64,000 nucleotides of DNA. It comes from Laspinema palackyanum D2a (lineage in GTDB: Bacteria > Cyanobacteriota > Cyanobacteriia > Cyanobacteriales > Laspinemataceae). Numbering within the stretch: the first letter of the stretch is position 1; every line of letters starts with the position of its first letter. Below are positions 44,840 to 56,371 of this stretch, in pieces. The notes beneath the pieces are model-generated. The model ran no database searches. It worked only from the letters and a program-made list of their open reading frames with translations, and had not been told where the DNA came from. The position numbers and the translations under genes were made by a program. Where the stretch lies: NCBI GenBank assembly GCA_025370845.1, contig JAMXFF010000003.1:135581-199580 (forward strand). Reading direction: 5' to 3'.

Positions 44840-47800
44840 CTAAATTATCACAATATCCGCCTGAGTAATCATCGATGCCTCCACATTATTCAAACCCACC
44901 AGAAGTTCACCCCCAACTGAAATATTAGTCACCCCAGTTCCCTGGGTAATATTCAATTGCTCAAAAGTTAATCCTTCTGCTAATCCAATCCGGTCAATTC
45001 CAACTTCAAAATCAACCACTAAATTCACCCCATCCCCTTCTCGGAAGACAAAGATATCGGGTCCTGCCCCGCCAATTAAGGTATCATTCCCCAAGTCTCC
45101 CCAGAGGACATCATTTCCATTCCCTCCGGTGAGAATATCATTTTCTTTCCCCCCATGTAGGGTATCATTTCCCTCACCAGCAAACAGGGTATCATCTCCC
45201 AGATTTCCATTCAGGAAATCATTCCCATTCCCTCCGCAGAGAACATCATTATCGTTATCTCCAAACAGGAAATCCTCCCCTTCCTGTCCATAGAGAAAAT
45301 CATTTTCTTTGCCACCATGCAGGGTATCATTCCCATCCCAGCCAAATAGGGTATCATCTCCGCGATTTCCATTTAAGAAATCATCCTCATTGCCACCCCA
45401 TAACCAATCATTATCATTATCCCCAAACAGAGTGTCATTCCCATCAAATCCGAGTAAGGTATCATTTTCCTTACCGCCATACACTAAATCATTACCAAAA
45501 CTGGCATCAATATAATCATTGCCAGTATTGCCGTGGATCGTATCATTTCCAGTCCCACTGATAAGATGATCATTTCCTCCCAATCCTAGAAGAAAATCAT
45601 CGTTTGCTGTCCCGTAAAGAATTTCTCCTGTATCCGTTCCAAAAAAGGGATTCACACCACCAGAGTAGAGAGCATCCCCTACCAAATTAGGTCCAGGAAA
45701 GACCATAAATTCCTGACAAGCACCGGATTCAGGAAGGCTAAAATCTCGGTTAGAAGAATCAACGGGAGGAGCATCAACCGGGGGAGAATCAACCGGGGGA
45801 GAGTCAGTTGCAGGAAGAGATTCAGGCAAAATTGGACCAGAGACTATAATCCCTGAACCGGGTGGGGTATCTGTGGGGGGTTCCGGTTGTGGTTCGGGTT
45901 CCGGTGGCGGTGGGGAAGTGATGGTGGCAGTAATGGGAAAGTTAAAGGGATTTTCTGTGTTATTGTTGGCGATAAATCGCAACTCTCCCAAGGGATTTCC
46001 GGCATTGCTGGCATCGAGTTGGACTTGAAAGGTTACTTCTCCATTACCGGCAATTGTACCCGGAAAAGGACCGACTAAACTAAAGGAAGCGGGGAGTTGG
46101 AAGTTGGATAAAGTAACTTCATTTGGGGTAGTATTTCGGAGGGTAAAGGTGGTGGTGAGTGCCTGTCCGACTTCTGTAGTACCGAGGTTAACGGAGGTGG
46201 TTGTATTATCAGCGATCGCCGTGGTTCCCTGTAATACTTCAATCGGCAAGTCGGATACAATGGGAACCGTGAATTCATAAGCCCCGATATCGGCGACTGC
46301 GGTCCCATTCCCATCCCCATCAAAGGGTCGCATTTGTCCCCGTTTATCTGTAGCGGGTGCTACTGCATTATTTCCCGCATCAATGGCAGGACTTCCAGGT
46401 AGTAACGGATGAACCAAAAATCCATTTATTTCCTGTAGCGGTCCTAATAGGGGGTCGGCGATCGCGACATTGGCGGTGACGTTTACATCCACCGAACTCA
46501 GAGTCGCTTTATCGGGAAATTGGATATTATTTCCCCCGTCAATTAACTGTACATTCGATTGTTGCCAAATCTGGGACGGATGTCCAGTTTTATTGTTATG
46601 AAAAATTGAATTAGCCAGGGAAATATTGGCGTTAGTATTGTTTATTAACCCTCCACCATAATCCCCAGCGTAATTGTCGGTAAGGGTGAGATTGACCAGT
46701 TCAGCCGGGGATTCTATGAAAATCCCCCCACCCAAACCTTTTTTAGTGACTGGATTTTCTGCCCTATTCCCAGAAAATGTGCTGTTCGTAATAATATTCC
46801 ACGGTGTAAAACGGTCTATCCATAAGCCTCCCCCATGTTGATGAGCTAGATTATTAACAAAGCTTGTATTAGTGAGGATAAATTCACTATTGTCGTGGCG
46901 CAGTCCACCACCTTTTCCACCTTTTCCACCCTCTGCCGGTATCTGTAGTGCTTCATTGTTAATGAACAAACTATCGTGAACGCTGACAACATCTCCCGGA
47001 TAAGAATAGAGGTTAACCCCACCTCCATCTAAGGCGCGATTGCCCTCAAATCGACTAGCCCGAATTGTAATCGTCCCTGAGTCAGGTTTAGCCAAATCCG
47101 TGGCTCCATCAGTTAAAATCGCGCCCCCTAATCCATAGTTGATAGTTTTTGAACTGGGAGTAAGCGCTTCATTATTAATGAAGGTAGAATTTTCGACATC
47201 TAAGATGGTGAATAGGCTGTTAATGGCTCCCCCATTCACGCCTTTATTGTTTTCAAAATGGCTATCCTTGACCGTTAAAGTGCTTTCACTTTTTATAGAA
47301 ATTGCACCGCCGCCCCGTTCCTCAGTTCCCGCCGTTCCCAGATTACCTTCAAACCGGGAATTCAAGACGGTATTTTTGCTTTGATATCCCCCAAAAATAC
47401 CTCCGCCTCCGTAGAAGGCATCGTTATTAACAAAGGTACTATTTTCTACGGTTAGAGAGGTTCGGGTATCAGTTTTAATTCCAGCACCAGCCCCTTCTTC
47501 TCCTGTTGCGGTTGTTTTACCATTGGCAATCGTTAAACCCCGAAATGTCACATCAACCGGGACAAAACTGGGAGTTCGGGTTACGTCAAAAATCCGACTG
47601 GCATTATTGCCACTAATAGTCACGCCGGGAGCATTTGTTCCATCAATAATTAGGTTTTTATTGATGGATAACTGACCGCTAGTTAGGGTAATGGTTTGAT
47701 TGGCTAGAGTGGGGTCAAACAGGATGGTATCTCCCGCTTGGGCGGAGGCGATCGCATTTCTTAAAGACCCCGCCCCACTATCATTGGCATTGGTCACCGT

Positions 47801-48373
47801 TAGAATTGCCAAGACTCCCGAATATGCCATCATCGCCTCGGGTTTCAATGCCAAGGGTGCGGTTATTTCTCCGGTTCTAAAGGCTAAATCCCAGTTCCCT
47901 CCCCGTTCGGAATTGCCCGTAATCTCCACCGATGCAGCAATCTTAATTCCGGTTAATTCGCTCAAATTTCTGACAAATTCTGCCCCGATTCCGGCGGCAA
48001 CTTGACATCCATAGAGGAACAGATTCCCATGAGGAATCACGGCCCTAGACCAAGACTGCAAACTCCCTTGATATTCCCCTAAATTATCAGAGGATAACAT
48101 CACCTTCCCTAGGCGCAAACAACCGGGACTGCCGTGGGAAATAATATGCAGAGATTCTACAGATTGACCCTGCCTCATGAGGCTTTTTAACACATCAGTA
48201 ATCTGCTGGACGCCATCGGCCAACTCATCTAACAGAATTGCCTGGAAGTTCTCCCAAATCCCTGGGAGCAAACTCTGATAATTTTCTACCTGAGAATCAA
48301 TAAAAACTAAGGATTTCGGCCTGGGAAATCCGCCCTTGTATTGAGTTTTAACGGAATCAATATTACTGGTCAT
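44840..48373 (-). CDS. DUF4347 / beta-helix / RTX-repeat secreted protein, paralog 1
   Basis: About 1,177 residues from ATG 48373, which aligns with the start of paralog 2; the 31-codon extension upstream reads into transporter-relic DNA. Order: DUF4347 domain (about 20-180: [51 protein letters not shown], ending MMAYSGVLA); right-handed beta-helix with many GGG-I/L coils (about 195-690); a choice-of-anchor-Q-like end ([26 protein letters not shown]); an Ig-like domain (about 715-820); a proline linker; and calcium-binding RTX repeats ([20 protein letters not shown]) to the end. There is no signal peptide; the RTX repeats suggest type I secretion. Possibly surface adhesion. Confidence 0.85.
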   Translation of the reverse strand: MTSNIDSVKTQYKGGFPRPKSLVFIDSQVENYQSLLPGIWENFQAILLDELADGVQQITDVLKSLMRQGQSVESLHIISHGSPGCLRLGKVMLSSDNLGEYQGSLQSWSRAVIPHGNLFLYGCQVAAGIGAEFVRNLSELTGIKIAASVEITGNSERGGNWDLAFRTGEITAPLALKPEAMMAYSGVLAILTVTNANDSGAGSLRNAIASAQAGDTILFDPTLANQTITLTSGQLSINKNLIIDGTNAPGVTISGNNASRIFDVTRTPSFVPVDVTFRGLTIANGKTTATGEEGAGAGIKTDTRTSLTVENSTFVNNDAFYGGGGIFGGYQSKNTVLNSRFEGNLGTAGTEERGGGAISIKSESTLTVKDSHFENNKGVNGGAINSLFTILDVENSTFINNEALTPSSKTINYGLGGAILTDGATDLAKPDSGTITIRASRFEGNRALDGGGVNLYSYPGDVVSVHDSLFINNEALQIPAEGGKGGKGGGLRHDNSEFILTNTSFVNNLAHQHGGGLWIDRFTPWNIITNSTFSGNRAENPVTKKGLGGGIFIESPAELVNLTLTDNYAGDYGGGLINNTNANISLANSIFHNNKTGHPSQIWQQSNVQLIDGGNNIQFPDKATLSSVDVNVTANVAIADPLLGPLQEINGFLVHPLLPGSPAIDAGNNAVAPATDKRGQMRPFDGDGNGTAVADIGAYEFTVPIVSDLPIEVLQGTTAIADNTTTSVNLGTTEVGQALTTTFTLRNTTPNEVTLSNFQLPASFSLVGPFPGTIAGNGEVTFQVQLDASNAGNPLGELRFIANNNTENPFNFPITATITSPPPPEPEPQPEPPTDTPPGSGIIVSGPILPESLPATDSPPVDSPPVDAPPVDSSNRDFSLPESGACQEFMVFPGPNLVGDALYSGGVNPFFGTDTGEILYGTANDDFLLGLGGNDHLISGTGNDTIHGNTGNDYIDASFGNDLVYGGKENDTLLGFDGNDTLFGDNDNDWLWGGNEDDFLNGNRGDDTLFGWDGNDTLHGGKENDFLYGQEGEDFLFGDNDNDVLCGGNGNDFLNGNLGDDTLFAGEGNDTLHGGKENDILTGGNGNDVLWGDLGNDTLIGGAGPDIFVFREGDGVNLVVDFEVGIDRIGLAEGLTFEQLNITQGTGVTNISVGGELLVGLNNVEASMITQADIVII

Positions 48374-48411
48374 CTGGACTACTCCCAAATATATTTTTTT
48401 GAGTAGATACC
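48374..48411 (-). promoter_or_regulatory. Leader hairpin that could cover the ribosome binding site, paralog 1
   Basis: On the minus strand, CTACTC (48406-48401), an A/T loop of 16 bases, and GAGTAG (48384-48379) form a stem. The GGGAG at its 3' side is the Shine-Dalgarno of the gene, eight bases before ATG 48373. The same stem with a different loop precedes paralog 2. Confidence 0.6.
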
Positions 48412-48429
48412 AGCCCTGATTGAGAAAAG

Positions 48430-48535
48430 AGGCGTCCGGGATACAAGTGTTCGGATTTAACCTCATTTTAGCAGCCTATCGGTTGAGTTGAGCATCCGGG
48501 GTATTGCTGTATAGATGGAGAAACATCAAACCGAT
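48430..48535 (+). pseudogene. Relic of the DMT transporter gene
   Basis: The sequence follows bases 43982-44093 of the intact DMT gene: CCGGGATACAAG, then GGATTTAACCTCATTTTAGC and AGCCTATCGGTTGA, and finally TGGAGAAACATCAAACCG, with substitutions and an internal deletion. It marks the junction of the tandem duplication that produced the two DUF4347 proteins. Confidence 0.8.
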
Positions 48536-48564
48536 TAATGCAGAAAAATCGCCCCAAATTCCCC

Positions 48565-51500
48565 CTAAATCATCACAATATCCGCCTGAGTAATCATCGA
48601 TGCCTCCACATTATTCAGAACCACCAAAAGTTCACCCCCCACCGAAATATTAGTCACCCCAGTTCCTTGAGTAATACTCAATTGCTCAAACGTTAATCCC
48701 GCTGCCAATCCAATGCGGTCAATTCCGAGTTCAAAATCTATCACTAAATTAACCCCATCCCCTTCGCGGAAGACAAAAATATCCTCTCCTGTCCCGCCAA
48801 TTAAGGTATCATTTCCCAAGTCTCCCCAGAGGACATCATTGCCATTCCCTCCGTTGAGAATATCGTTCTCTTTCCCCCCATGAAGGGTATCATTTCCCTC
48901 CCCGCCCAATAGGGTATCATCTCCGATATTTCCATTTAGGAAATCAAGGCCATTTCCTCCGCAAAGGACATCATTATTATTATCTCCAAACAGGAAATCA
49001 TCGCCTTCCTGTCCATAAAGGAAATCATTTTCTTTTCCCCCATGCAAGGTATCATTACCATCCCACCCAAACAGGGTATCATCTCCGCGATTACCATTTA
49101 AGAAATCCTCCCCATTGCCACCCCATAACCAATCATTCTCGTTATCCCCAAATAGCGTATCATTCCCATCAAATCCCAGTAAGGTATCATTGTCCTTACC
49201 CCCATGCACTAAATCATTGTCAAAACCAGCATCAATATAATCATTGCCGGTATTGCCGTGGAGAGTATCATTTCCCGTCCCACCATAGATGTTGTCATTC
49301 CCTCCCAATCCTAGGAGAAAATCATCGCTTGTGGTCCCGAAAACAATTTCTCCGGTATCGGTCCCAAAAAAGGGATTGACACTTCCAGAGTAGAGAGTAT
49401 CGCTGAGCGAATTAGGTCCGGGAAATACCATGAATCCCTGACAAGCACCCGATTCAGGAAGGCTAAAATCTCGGTTAGAAGAATCGACGGGAAGAGAATC
49501 ACCTGTCTGAGAGTCACTCGAAGGAAGAGATTCAGGCAAAATTGGTCCAACAGGTATTATCCCTGGACCCGAGGGGGTACCTGTGGGGGGTTGGGGTTCC
49601 GGTGGCGGTGGGGAAGTGATGGTGGCAGTAATGGGAAAGTTAAAGGGATTTTCTGTGTTATTGTTGGCGATAAATCGCAACTCTCCCAAGGGAGTTCCGG
49701 CATTACTGGCATCGAGTTGGACTTGAAAGGTTGCTTCTCCATTACCGGGAATTGTGCCCGGAAAAGGACCGACTAAACTAAAGGAAATGGGGAGTTGTAA
49801 GTTGGATAAAGTAACTTCATTTGGGGTAGTATTTCGGAGGGTAAAGGTGGTGGTGAGTGCCTGTCCGACTTCTGTAGTACCGAGGTTAACGGAGGTGGTT
49901 GTATTATCAGCGATCGCCGTGGTTTCCAGTAATACTTCAATCGGCAAGTCGGATACAATGGGAACCGTGAATTCATAAGCCCCGATATCGGCGACTGCGG
50001 TCCCATTCCCATCCCCATCAAAGGGTCGCATTTGTCCCCGTTTATCTGTAGCCGGTGCTACTGCATTATTACCCGCATCAATGGCAGGACTTCCAGGTAG
50101 TAACGGATGAACCAAAAATCCATTTATTTCCTGTAGCGGTCCTAATAGGGGGTCGGCGATCGCGACATTGGCGGTGACGTTTACATCTTGAGGGTCGTTC
50201 AGATTTTTGCTGGGAAATTGAATATTATTTCCCCCATCATTAAATTGAACCCCCGTTTGTTGTTTAACATTAAACCCATTCACGCCGACATTATTAGCAA
50301 CAATGGTATTGGTGAGGGTTGTATTGGTTCCGCCTCCCCAAAACCCTCCTCCTTGCCGTCCGGCAATATTGTTAACAATAGTGGAGTTTACAACATTGAC
50401 CGTATAGCCATCGCGAATATTAATAGCAATGCCACCTCCTAACCCCTGAGTTGTATTATTTGCTAATTCGGCGCGGTTTTCAGAAAATGTGGTATTCACC
50501 AGGTCCAGATTGGTGCGTTCTCCAACCCATAAACCCCCTCCCTGACTTTCCGCTAGGTTATTAGCAAAGGTGGTATTGCTAATTCTTGCCTCACCATTTC
50601 CAAGACGTAAACCGCCACCCAGGGCATCTCCCTTGGAATTGGTAATCACCTGATTTGTGAGGATTTTACTATCCTCAATCACCACGCGATCGCCATCATA
50701 AACATAGAGAAAGAGTCCTCCCCCTTGTCCAGACCCTCGATTGCCTTCAAATCGACTACTGCGGATAATAATCTCCCCAGATGTATCCGCATTAGTTGTT
50801 TCTGAAGCGCCATCAGTATAAATAGCCCCCCCATATCCCATCGTATCTTGAGTAAAAATACCCCCGGGGGTTGAATCGTTATTGATAAAGACAGAATCTT
50901 CTACCTTCAAGGTACTTAATAAGCTATTAATCGCCCCGCCATTAATCCCTTTATTGTTGGTGAAGGTACTGCCAATGACGGAGGTATTGCTCACGCTCTT
51001 GATGGCAATTGCACCTCCCCCTCGTTCGCTATTAGTTGGGGTGGCATCATTGCCATCAAAAGTAGAATTTAAAATAGTATTATTGCTTCTAAACCCGGCA
51101 AAAATTGCCCCACCCCCTTCTCCCGTCGCCACATTATTCCTAAAGGTAATATTTTCAACCGTTAGAGTGCTGCGACTTGCGGTGTAAATCCCTCCACCTG
51201 CACCTAGTTCTCCAATTCCCGTAGGTTTTCCATCGGCGATGACCAGATTTCTCAGGTTAACGCTACTCGGAACAAAATTAGTATTTTCTTTAACGAAGAA
51301 AACTCGACTGGCATTATTCCCACTAATCGTAATCCCAGGGGCATTTGCACCATCAAGGGTGAGGTTTTTATTGAGTTCTAATTGACCGCTAGTTAGGGTA
51401 ATGGTTTGATTAGCAAGACTGGAGTCAAACTGGAGGGTATCTCCTGCTTGGGCGGAGGCGATCGCATTTCTTAAAGACCCCGCCCCACTATCATTGGCAT

Positions 51501-52083
51501 TCGTCACCGTTAGAATTGCCAAGACTCCCGAATATGCCATCATCGCCTCGGGTTTCAATGCCAAGGGTGCGGTTATTTCTCCGGTTCTAAAGGCTAAATC
51601 CCAGTTTCCTCCGCGTTTGGAATTGCCCGTAATATCCACGGATGCAGCAATATTAACCCCCAGCAGGTGACTGAGATTTCTGACAAATTCTGCACCGATT
51701 CCTGCTGCAACTTGACATCCATAGAGGAACAGATTACCCTGAGAAATCAGGGCTTTGGACCAGCACTGCAAAACGGAGTAATACTGGGCTAAATTATCCC
51801 CGGATAAGATAACATTCCCCAGTTGTAGAGAACCGGGACTGCCGTGGGAAATAATATGGATCGAGTCTACAGTTTCCCCCCGGTTGTTAAGGGTTTGTAA
51901 AACCTCGGTAATCTGCTGGACGCCATCGGTTAATTCATCTAACCCGATCGCCTGAACATTTTCCCCGACTCCCTGGAGTAAACTTTGATAATTTTCTACT
52001 TGCAAGTCGATGAAAACTAGCGTTTTTGACACCGGGATTCCGCCATTGTCTCGGTTTTTAATCAAATCAAAATCAATCGCCAT
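48565..52083 (-). CDS. DUF4347 / beta-helix / RTX-repeat secreted protein, paralog 2
   Basis: A 1,172-residue paralog of the preceding gene with the same domain order: DUF4347 (about 17-175: [50 protein letters not shown]), beta-helix (about 190-680), choice-of-anchor-Q-like segment, Ig-like domain, linker and RTX repeats ending [13 protein letters not shown] of the DUF4347 end and of the stretch from the end of the helix through the Ig-like domain is nearly identical to paralog 1, while the beta-helix has diverged sharply. The start ATG has GGAG upstream within a hairpin. The linker is shorter than in paralog 1. Confidence 0.87.
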   Translation of the reverse strand: MAIDFDLIKNRDNGGIPVSKTLVFIDLQVENYQSLLQGVGENVQAIGLDELTDGVQQITEVLQTLNNRGETVDSIHIISHGSPGSLQLGNVILSGDNLAQYYSVLQCWSKALISQGNLFLYGCQVAAGIGAEFVRNLSHLLGVNIAASVDITGNSKRGGNWDLAFRTGEITAPLALKPEAMMAYSGVLAILTVTNANDSGAGSLRNAIASAQAGDTLQFDSSLANQTITLTSGQLELNKNLTLDGANAPGITISGNNASRVFFVKENTNFVPSSVNLRNLVIADGKPTGIGELGAGGGIYTASRSTLTVENITFRNNVATGEGGGAIFAGFRSNNTILNSTFDGNDATPTNSERGGGAIAIKSVSNTSVIGSTFTNNKGINGGAINSLLSTLKVEDSVFINNDSTPGGIFTQDTMGYGGAIYTDGASETTNADTSGEIIIRSSRFEGNRGSGQGGGLFLYVYDGDRVVIEDSKILTNQVITNSKGDALGGGLRLGNGEARISNTTFANNLAESQGGGLWVGERTNLDLVNTTFSENRAELANNTTQGLGGGIAINIRDGYTVNVVNSTIVNNIAGRQGGGFWGGGTNTTLTNTIVANNVGVNGFNVKQQTGVQFNDGGNNIQFPSKNLNDPQDVNVTANVAIADPLLGPLQEINGFLVHPLLPGSPAIDAGNNAVAPATDKRGQMRPFDGDGNGTAVADIGAYEFTVPIVSDLPIEVLLETTAIADNTTTSVNLGTTEVGQALTTTFTLRNTTPNEVTLSNLQLPISFSLVGPFPGTIPGNGEATFQVQLDASNAGTPLGELRFIANNNTENPFNFPITATITSPPPPEPQPPTGTPSGPGIIPVGPILPESLPSSDSQTGDSLPVDSSNRDFSLPESGACQGFMVFPGPNSLSDTLYSGSVNPFFGTDTGEIVFGTTSDDFLLGLGGNDNIYGGTGNDTLHGNTGNDYIDAGFDNDLVHGGKDNDTLLGFDGNDTLFGDNENDWLWGGNGEDFLNGNRGDDTLFGWDGNDTLHGGKENDFLYGQEGDDFLFGDNNNDVLCGGNGLDFLNGNIGDDTLLGGEGNDTLHGGKENDILNGGNGNDVLWGDLGNDTLIGGTGEDIFVFREGDGVNLVIDFELGIDRIGLAAGLTFEQLSITQGTGVTNISVGGELLVVLNNVEASMITQADIVMI

Positions 52084-52120
52084 CTGGACTACTCCAACCC
52101 TAACTTTTTTGAGTAGATAC
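52084..52120 (-). promoter_or_regulatory. Leader hairpin that could cover the ribosome binding site, paralog 2
   Basis: CTACTC (52116-52111) and GAGTAG (52094-52089) on the minus strand enclose AAAAAAGTTAGGGTTG; the GGAG eight bases before ATG 52083 lies in the stem. Flanks (CAGGGCTGGTAT and TCCAG) are identical to those at 48374-48411. Confidence 0.6.
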
Positions 52121-52876
52121 CAGCCCTGATTGAAAAAAGCGATCGCCCTAAAAAATAACGGCCTGATTTTCTGAACGCTTTTTCCTTAATATTTCTTCAA
52201 GCCTCTTCAGATGAAACCGGATTTTCTGCTGAAAGCTTAAGGGATACCTCCGGTTTTTGGAGAATTTTTAAATTGAGATTACTATTTTCTTTCCTCTCAA
52301 ATTGACCCACAAACCGCAGCACAACATCAGCCCTATTAGAATGTTCTTAATAGGCTGCCTACAGTAATTTACAGGAATTAAAAACCCCAAATTAATTTTC
52401 TCTGTTGTCCGTTAAAAGGGACCCTTGAAAAAATAGGTTATTAGAAATTATAAAAATTTCCCCTACAGGGGATGACCCAGAGCCACCTCAAAACTTGATA
52501 ATTTCCGACGGGCAGTTTTCCTTCCGTTAAAAAATAACTTTGAATCGAACAAAGGAAAAGTTTGACTCCTCCTTCAACCCGAGAAAGAATGACTCCAATC
52601 CGCTTGACTTGGGGCCTGAATTAAAAGTTCCCCTGAAGGGGGTTGGAGGGCTTAAAAAACAGAAGAAAAAATAGACCAGAATTCTCCCTTCCCCTCCCTA
52701 TTCCCTTATCCCTCTCGGCGGATTTTCCCGATCTGCCCTCCCTGAAATTGGCTTGAAAAACCGGCTCCAGAATCACCAGAGGGGTCTCTCTTCCCGGACT
52801 CAACAGCACCCACCCTGAACCCGAGTCTCCCCCGTCACCGATCATGCCTCACCTCTGCTTGTACGGTTTATACGAA
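52121..52876. other. Intergenic region, about 0.76 kb
   Basis: Divergent region between paralog 2 and groEL. No coding frame with character, RNA gene or known repeat is recognised. Promoters for both genes should lie at its ends. Confidence 0.45.
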
Positions 52877-52903
52877 TTAGCACTCGGCACCATAGAGTGC
52901 TAA
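52877..52903 (+). promoter_or_regulatory. CIRCE operator upstream of groEL
   Basis: A perfect CIRCE inverted repeat, TTAGCACTC-N9-GAGTGCTAA, lies 36 bp before the groEL start. CIRCE is the binding site of the heat-shock repressor HrcA, so this groEL should be derepressed by heat. Confidence 0.95.
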
Positions 52904-54628
<1,725 letters not shown>

Positions 54629-54677
54629 TCCCTGGGTTTTAAACCACAGATTTCACAGATTTTCACAGATTGAAGGA

Positions 54678-54717
54678 AGAGTTGGAGGGGTGTTGCACTC
54701 GTCTAACTCTTTTTTTT
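54678..54717 (+). terminator. Rho-independent terminator after groEL
   Basis: The stem AGAGTT / AACTCT with an internal loop (GGAGGGGTGTTGCACTCGTCT) is followed by at least seven T. It is 50 bp past the groEL stop and reaches the stop of the convergent gene. Confidence 0.7.
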
Positions 54718-55102
54718 ATCGCAAGATGGGACTGCCGTGATGGTGGATGAGATACCATTTTCCCCCCATGTTTTCAAAGAGGTTGGTGGCGTTGGAGAGG
54801 GATTGGTTTTTCCGTCCGTTGCTGGTTTGGGTGACTTTTTCGATGAGGACGATATAGGCGAGGTTGCCGATGGACTCGCTGGCGGTAATTTGGAGTTCGA
54901 TTTCTAAGGTGGTGGTGACTTTAAAGATTTGTTGCCAGGAGGGGCGGATTTCTTCCCATCCTTTGAGGATTTTGCGTCCCGGATGGATGCAGAGGGTGTT
55001 GATACCTTTGGACCAGATTTCGCTCATGGCTTCCATGTCTTTGGTTTGAAAGGCACGATAAAAGGCGAGGTTGGCTTCGAGGACGGCGGGTTCGGCTGTC
55101 AT
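54716..55102 (-). CDS. SnoaL/NTF2-like family protein
   Basis: A 128-residue protein of the nuclear-transport-factor-2 / ketosteroid-isomerase-like fold (LEANLAFYRAFQTKDMEAMSEIWSKGINTLCIHPGRKILKGWEEIRPSWQQIF, then WYLIHHHGSPIL). These are small cone-shaped dimers with varied functions. No catalytic role can be assigned. It is divergent from the aldo/keto reductase gene. Confidence 0.82.
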   Translation of the reverse strand: MTAEPAVLEANLAFYRAFQTKDMEAMSEIWSKGINTLCIHPGRKILKGWEEIRPSWQQIFKVTTTLEIELQITASESIGNLAYIVLIEKVTQTSNGRKNQSLSNATNLFENMGGKWYLIHHHGSPILR

Positions 55103-55169
55103 GGGTTGGCCAATGAGGGTGGATTTTGATTTATTGTAGGGGAAGCAATGCTGTGATGAGTTGAGTTTA

Positions 55170-56192
55170 ATGCCGCTACCTGAATCAAGCCGACTGCAAT
55201 TGACTGAGGATTTGACGATTTGCCGCGTTTTAAATGGGATGTGGCAGGTGTCTGGTGCTCATGGTCCGATTCATCCCCAAGGGGCGATCGCCTCGATGTT
55301 TGACTATGTGGATGCGGGATTCACCACTTGGGACCTGGCGGATCATTATGGTCCTGCGGAGGATTTCATTGGGGAATTTCGTCGCCAGTTGGCTGAAAAA
55401 CGCGGGTCAGCGGCCCTGGCAAATATTCAAGCTTTTACGAAGTGGGTGCCCAGACCAGGTAAAATGACTCGGCAACTGGTGGAAAAGAATATCGATATTT
55501 CCCGCAAGCGGATGGGGGTGGATGCGTTAGATTTGATGCAGTTCCATTGGTGGGATTATCAAGATCACAATTATTTGGATGCCTTGAAGTATATGGCAGA
55601 ACTTCAGGCGGAGGGGAAAATTAAGCATTTAGCCCTGACGAATTTTGATACGGAACATTTGGAGATTATTGTCGAGAATGGGATTAAAATTGTCTCCAAT
55701 CAGGTGCAATTTTCGATTTTAGACCGACGCCCGGAAGAGCAGATGGTGCCGTTTTGTTTAGAGCATGGGATTAAGTTATTCGCCTATGGAACTTTAGGTG
55801 GGGGGTTACTTTCTGAACGGTATTTAGGACAGCCGGAACCGAGTCCCCGAGTTCTGGATACCGCTTCTTTGAATAAGTATAAAAATATGCAATCGGCTTG
55901 GGGAAGTTGGAGTTTGTTTCAGGAGTTGTTAGAAACTCTTGATAAAATTGCTAATCAATATCAGGTGACGATCGCCAATGTAGCCGTGCGATATGTTCTG
56001 GAAAATCCAGCAGTTGCCGGTGCAATTGTGGGGACAAGATTGGGTGTTGCAGAACATATTCAAGCCAATTCTCAGGTATTTGAGTTTAGCTTGACTGCGG
56101 CGGATGTTCAAAAAATTGATGGGGTTTGCGATCGCGCCCGGAATTTGTTGGAATTAATTGGGGACTGTGGCGATGAATATCGCCGCCGTTAA
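55170..56192 (+). CDS. Aldo/keto reductase
   Basis: A 340-residue (beta/alpha)8 NADPH-dependent reductase. It has TTWDLADHYGPAED (catalytic Asp and Tyr), FTKWVPRP (Lys), DLMQFHWWDYQDHNYLDAL (His), ALTNFDTEHLEI, and the cofactor-binding end NPAVAGAIVGTRLGVAEHI. ATG 55170 is used; an in-frame TTG at 55161 is the alternative. Substrate unknown. Confidence 0.85.
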   Translation: MPLPESSRLQLTEDLTICRVLNGMWQVSGAHGPIHPQGAIASMFDYVDAGFTTWDLADHYGPAEDFIGEFRRQLAEKRGSAALANIQAFTKWVPRPGKMTRQLVEKNIDISRKRMGVDALDLMQFHWWDYQDHNYLDALKYMAELQAEGKIKHLALTNFDTEHLEIIVENGIKIVSNQVQFSILDRRPEEQMVPFCLEHGIKLFAYGTLGGGLLSERYLGQPEPSPRVLDTASLNKYKNMQSAWGSWSLFQELLETLDKIANQYQVTIANVAVRYVLENPAVAGAIVGTRLGVAEHIQANSQVFEFSLTAADVQKIDGVCDRARNLLELIGDCGDEYRRR

Positions 56193-56371
56193 CCCCGGGG
56201 CAAATTTTGGGGGGTTCAGAAATCCTCAACCCCTAAACTATAGCCGAATCCGGGGTCTTGTCTCCCTCTAAAATGGCGGATTACCCTCCCCACACTCCGT
56301 TAAAAATCCTCCCTCTCGACCCGCGCAAATAGGTTAGAATACAAAGGCGAATCTGATAATTTCTCTTAAAC

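Noticed and set aside
52621-52845. 74-codon minus frame in the groEL upstream region
   Set aside because: Gly/Ser/Arg-rich, with no family pattern, and it lies in an expected promoter region.
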